A stretch of DNA of 64,000 nucleotides, taken from positions 96,214 through 160,213 of the forward strand of contig JAGYXB010000027.1 of NCBI GenBank assembly GCA_022495005.1, read 5' to 3'. Positions 59,739-64,000 of the stretch are shown here, in pieces. Source of the DNA: Rhyacophila brunnea. Taxonomy: Eukaryota; Arthropoda; Insecta; Trichoptera; Rhyacophilidae. The position numbers and the translations under genes are program-made. Under the pieces are notes generated by a model. That model was not told the origin of the DNA and did no database searches. It saw only the letters and a list, made by a program, of their open reading frames with translations. Position 1 is the first letter of the stretch, and every line of letters starts with the position of its first letter.

Positions 59739-60363
59739 TGAACAAGCCAAAAAAAGATGGAAGAATTTACGGGACACATATGCAAAGGATCTCCGGTCCA
59801 GAAAAACAAAAACCGGCCAAGAAAACATATAATATAAGAAGAAATGGATGTGGGCCGACCAAATGTCGTCGTTCCGACCATTTCTGATGTTCGCCAAAAC
59901 GTCATCCAACATATGCGAAGAAATATGCGAAGAACCTGACGACATACAAAGTTTTGATTGGATGGCTACGTATCACGAAGATACGGAGATTGAAAAAATT
60001 GTTTTATCACAAGCAGGAACATAGATAACGTCATCAATCAGCGATCACCAGGCAACAGCCACAACACCGAAGACGTCGGCCGGTAAACATAAAAAGGATA
60101 ATTCAAATCTGGAAAAAATGATACAATATTATCTCCAAGGGAAAAAAAGTAATAAAATAGACTTAGTGGATATGATTATGTTGGCTCATGCTGCAACAAT
60201 AAAAACATTTTCCCCTAAGTTGCAGCTGAGTACAAAAAAAAAAAAAATTGGGTTGTTAATGATAGAACAAGAACATCTTCACCTTGAAGAACAGGAGGAG
60301 CAAGCTGAGACTGACAATTTTTCGCTTGATCCTGCCTCAGCTGGCATTTTAACAATTGAGTAA
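59739..60363 (+). pseudogene. MADF-BESS partner protein of the Harbinger element, decayed
   Basis: The plus strand reads GEQAKKRWKNLRDTYAKDLR and KKKWMWADQMSSF with RPFL, the second half of a MADF DNA-binding domain. A variable acidic linker (HEDTEIEKIVLSQAGT) follows, and MLAHAATIKTFSPKLQLSTK, then IGLLMIEQE, matches a BESS protein-interaction motif. A glutamate-rich tail ends at the TAA at 60361. Two in-frame stops (in the MADF part and after QAGT) break it. The first half of the MADF domain is missing at the same point (59738) where the divergent transposase gene is cut, so one deletion removed both starts. Confidence 0.8.
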
Positions 60364-60384
60364 AATTTGATACATAGTAGAGCC

Positions 60385-60755
60385 GTGGCAGAGGGTGCAG
60401 GTAGGCGGTAGAGATCTGGCATAAATAATACAAAGTCATATTTATTTTGTTATTTATTTAACTAAGAATACAAATTGCAGATGGTACTCCTTAGTTTTTC
60501 AGTTTTTAAAATTCAATTAAACCCTTCCTAATCAATTCATAATAGATGGAAGAATATTTTTATCTAATATCTATTATGGTCTACTTTAGGTAGGGCTTAA
60601 CAAAATTAATTGAATCTTAAAACTAATCAACACCATGTGTAATTTGTATTCTTAGTTTAATGAAAACAAAATAATATTTATATGACTGACAAAGTTTAGT
60701 GTGCACCATTTATGTCAGATATCACAGACCACCTCCACCCTTCGCCACTGCAGTG
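60385..60755. mobile_element. Foldback MITE next to the Harbinger element
   Basis: The left arm GTGGCAGAGGGTGCAGGTAG..ATCTGGCATAAAT and right arm, read inward, GTGGCGAAGGGTGGAGGTGG..ATCTGACATAAAT are about 75 percent identical over about 45 bp. Inside, AACTAAGAATACAAATTGCA and TAATTTGTATTCTTAGTTTA form a second inverted pair. The element can fold almost end to end. It may be the right terminal region of the Harbinger element or an independent insertion. Confidence 0.6.
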
Positions 60756-60759
60756 GAGC

Positions 60760-62870
60760 TGTTCCATGTTTTTATGTTAGAATTTTTTGCATTTTCATAC
60801 AGTAATTTCATCTCATAATTTATGTTCGCACATTAACTCATTTGGTGCTAACACCGCGACTGGCGCGTTTGCGTAAGTTGGCCATTACATATAATTAACA
60901 TGATATTTAAATGTGGTAATTAAATTTTAATTAACAGGTCAGCAGTGATAAAACAGTGTGTTAAAGTGATCGTACAGTTGAACTCGATTATATAGACTAA
61001 TTTAATAGATTGGATCTAAACTAATACAGTAATCTGTTTTACTATTTTTCATTACCTAGTACTTACCTACCTATATAATTTTTAAATCGCATCAACTTCT
61101 TACGAAACCGATGATCATATAGAATTCTGAATAATCGAGATTCTACCTTAGGTACCTATCTATGTATGTTGTAATAATTTTTGGGTGGGAATTAATTGCA
61201 CATTGCAATAATCAAAATTCACAAAACTAACATTTGAAAAGTAGTTTTCACATAATATATTAAACGATTTCACAAAATAAAAATCATACATCACTCATTG
61301 TAAAATATAAGTTAACTAAATTATACTGGCAATAATGTCACTATGTATTCTACATAATATTATTCAACCGCCATTTTTTTGTTGATTATTCGTGTTGTGT
61401 TCCAACTTCCAACCTCATTTGTAACATAAATACACCGCCGTCACCTTTTTTTTTAATTGTAAATAATTATTGTGGAAACATAATCGTGATCGTGCATCTA
61501 CGATGGCTTCATTACAATAATTATGTGGACGTATACAAATGAGAGAGTAATTCCGACTCGATCCGAACTCTTCCTACAATCTGTTACTATGTACCTAGCG
61601 TTATTTTTGATTTTGTAGTAAATATTAATTTTGAATTGTTTTATTTTAGAAATCTATTGAACTAAAAATATGTCCAGATATTATTGTGCCCTATTATATT
61701 ATGTTCTTCATCATGGAATTGCTTATTGTAATAGTCAAGAATTACTGTACACGCATGAGTTGCCATCATCTTTTTTCATAGTTAATGTTATGTATGTAAT
61801 TAAACCCAATTCTCTAAACGTCTATACTGAATAGTATCTTCTACTTTGCTGTATATACCTAACTGCCTTTTTCAATCTGGATCAGTAGGTATTTATTTTA
61901 TAATTTCTTATAGTAATACTGTTCATAAATTTGCAATAATATAATATAATGATTGTCAAAACGATCATTCAGTACTTATTAATGTATTTAAAAATAATAA
62001 TGTAAGTAAGTACATAAATAAATTTTGTTTTCAATGTTATCATAATATTACATAATATACCTAAATGCTATGTTCATTTTCATGTGTGAAAACGTGTAAT
62101 GTGTAATAACTTGACCGAGAGATGATGAGAAAAATGTGTGATCTTATAATGATTTATTTTATTGATTTACATAGGTGCATGTTTAATATCTGTTATGCCA
62201 GGAAGTTGTATGTGTGTTTTTACTATTTACTGTTTCCTTGCCTTTTAATCTTTACTTAAATTACTTTTTTTTCATCTTACTATTTTTATTTCCAAAGTTT
62301 TGTGTTTATGTTCCGGAATTATTGTGTTTAATAAATTTATTATAAATTTTCAAGATATTTTATTACTAATCTCCCCATCCATACACCTAAACACACTATA
62401 ATTTTTATTGATTAAATATTGTAATTTGCTAAAATGCAAAGCCAACTGGTAAAGTAGTACAGTGAGTAGGTATAGGCAGTACTGGCAAAGGGTGACTTTT
62501 GGAAAGAGGTAGGCTGTGAAGATCAAAGAAAAATAGCATACTTGTCAGGTATACTCATGGGAAATAAGACGATATTACTACTGATGAATAGGTACACGCT
62601 AATGTCAACATCACACTAAATCGATGAAATTTCAATAGCTCACTGAAAATATAGAATTGAGCAATGAATATAAATTATGTACCTATTTTGCAAATCGATC
62701 ATTTGACAGTCGTAGTTGATTTGTGAATATCATCCAATTCCGATGTGATAAACATCTTTTTAAATGTCAGTGCTTTGTGAAAACAGTCTATTGAATTGAG
62801 CGAATATATATTCCCCATAATCTTTGTGATTATATTTAGACATGTTGATAATTAAACTTAATTATATCAT
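60760..62870. other. Intergenic, no gene seen
   Basis: AT-rich; no domain, repeat pair or RNA gene recognised on either strand. Confidence 0.55.
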
Positions 62871-62872
62871 TA

Positions 62873-64000
62873 TACGAGGGTGGGTCAATAAGTCCTTAGA
62901 AAAGCCGACAGGTGGCGCGACTAGTACTGTAAGCGGTTTGTTTTCATGCAGCGGCACTACCGATTCAGTATGTTGCGAAGTTTCAATCAGATTGGTCGGG
63001 TTGTTGTGTGTTTCTCGTACATTTAAAAAAAAAAATTGCTTGTGGAAAATGGAAAAATGGAAAATTGAGTTTAGAGTTGTTATTAAACATTTTAATATAA
63101 AAGGGTTAACAGCAAAGGAAATAAAAATGAGTTGGATTTAGTTCACGGCACATCTGCTCCTTCACTTTGCTTATTTATAACTGGTTAAATGAATTTAAAC
63201 GTGGTCATTACATCAACAAAGGATGAACAACCACGCTCAGGACGTCCTGTTAAGTGACCGAAGATTAAAGTTGAGTGAGATAATTGAGGTTACAGGGATC
63301 TCAAAAGGAAGCGTCATTTCTATTTTACATGACAAATTGGGCATGAAAAATATTTCTGCAAGATAGGTGCCGCGTTTGCTCACAGTCGACAATAAACGCA
63401 ATAGGGTGGTGGCCTCTAAAGCCCTGTTGTCGCTCATGCAACGCAATCCGGATAAATTTTTTCGTCGCTTTGTGACTGTGAATGAAACATGGATACACCA
63501 CTATACTCCCGAGACGAAAGAACAGTCAAAGCAGTGGATTGCGAAGGCAAACCATGTCCAAAGAAGGCGAAAACCGTAAAATCAGCTGGTAAGGTTATGG
63601 CTACTGTATTTTGGGATGCACGTGAAATTATTTTCGTTGACTATTTGGAAAAAGGAGAAACAATAACAGGGGATTATTATGCATCTTTATTGGACCAGCT
63701 AAAAAACAAAATTGAAGAAAAACGGCATCATTTAAACAAGAAAAAATCCTCTTTCATCAGGACAATGCCCGTGTTCACACATGTTTACGATCAATGGCTA
63801 AAATTGAAGAATTGAAGTTCGAATTGGTCGACCACCCACTGTATTCGCCAGATTTAGCCCCCAGTGACTTTTTCCTTTTCCCAAACTTAAAAAATGGCTA
63901 AGTGGACAACGTTTTTTTTCAAATGAAGAAGTCATCGATCGGACAAATGCTTATTTTGAGGACCTTCCGAAAACTTATTTTTCTGACGGTTTAAAAAAAA
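62873..64000 (+). mobile_element. Mariner element, 3' part beyond window
   Basis: It begins at a TA with ACGAGGGTGGGTCAATAAGT, a typical mariner inverted repeat and start. The transposase starts at 63049. The right terminal repeat would lie a short distance beyond base 64000 and is not seen. Confidence 0.85.
63049..64000 (+). pseudogene. Mariner transposase, decayed
   Basis: ATG at 63049 gives MEKWKIEFRVVIKHFNIKG and LTAKEIKMS, the helix-turn-helix start, followed by a stop. Later frames give SDRRLKLSEIIEVTGIS, VPRLLTVDNKRNRVV, VTVNETWIHHYTPETKEQSK, SAGKVMATVFWDAREIIFVD, FHQDNARVHTC and HPLYSPDLAPSDFFLF. This is the DD34D order, with 34 positions fitting the last two Asp. The first catalytic Asp (V-D-E-T-W) is Asn here. 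Several shifts lie at about 63130, 63230 and 63740. It is inactive on both counts. The open frame still runs at the window end, reading ...AYFEDLPKTYFSDGLKK. Confidence 0.9.

Noticed and set aside
1..64000. Integrated virus-derived genes
   Set aside because: No viral polymerase, capsid or envelope motif was recognised on either strand; all polymerase-like text fits non-LTR retrotransposons.

Overview
This is a eukaryotic, AT-rich, intron-bearing and transposon-dense window. It most likely comes from an insect, and probably a moth or butterfly: GTAGGTACCTAC-type words are everywhere, and there are tails of the 'ccactgctagatga..cctcc' type seen at the 3' ends of lepidopteran non-LTR elements. 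It also carries mariner, PIF/Harbinger, hAT, Helitron and piggyBac-like relics. The taxon is inferred; no host gene identifies it. All exon boundaries were placed by eye from GT/AG sites, reading frame and comparison between paralogs within the window.

Layout. 0-10.3 kb: a LINE RNase H fragment, a large (AAG)n-containing minisatellite (1.9-4.5 kb), unassigned sequence, a foldback MITE, a Helitron relic with a recognisable 3' end, and a LINE fragment. 10.3-15.6 kb: a miRNA-like hairpin and a 2.16 kb DNA transposon with 28-bp perfect terminal repeats, lying between TTAA/CCCT-type ends. 15.9-18.1 kb: a four-exon gene for a MADF/Myb-SANT-like DNA-binding protein (minus strand) and a broken second copy. 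18.1-30.3 kb: two head-to-head C2H2 zinc-finger (ZNF) paralogs, an inverted segmental duplication. The left copy (minus) keeps three 5' exons and has no finger array. The right copy (plus) has the array, but with one homopolymer frameshift and one nonsense codon. 33.8-39.3 kb: a third member of the same ZNF family, with an intact multi-finger exon. 39.4-52.5 kb: transposon relics (hAT, piggyBac-like, several LINE 3' ends, a tRNA-derived SINE) in gene-poor sequence. 52.5-55.7 kb: a complete DNA transposon by its ends, with 30-bp perfect terminal repeats, a 4-bp duplication and a decayed transposase of the 'SDN-GGQNRNR / HTQNENDSVHS' family. 58.8-60.4 kb: an internally deleted PIF/Harbinger element with transposase and MADF-BESS partner genes. 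62.9-64 kb: a decayed mariner running off the window end.

The host-like content is the small ZNF family. Every N-terminal exon carries psi-K-x-E (SUMO-acceptor-like) tetrapeptides, and in all three genes the word ATGGCAACACTG lies 82-99 bp before the start codon. The same word forms the terminus of a hAT family inserted beside the left copy. The mobile elements give a relative chronology: a MITE shared by both ZNF copies is older than the duplication, and a hAT insertion found only in the right copy looks younger.
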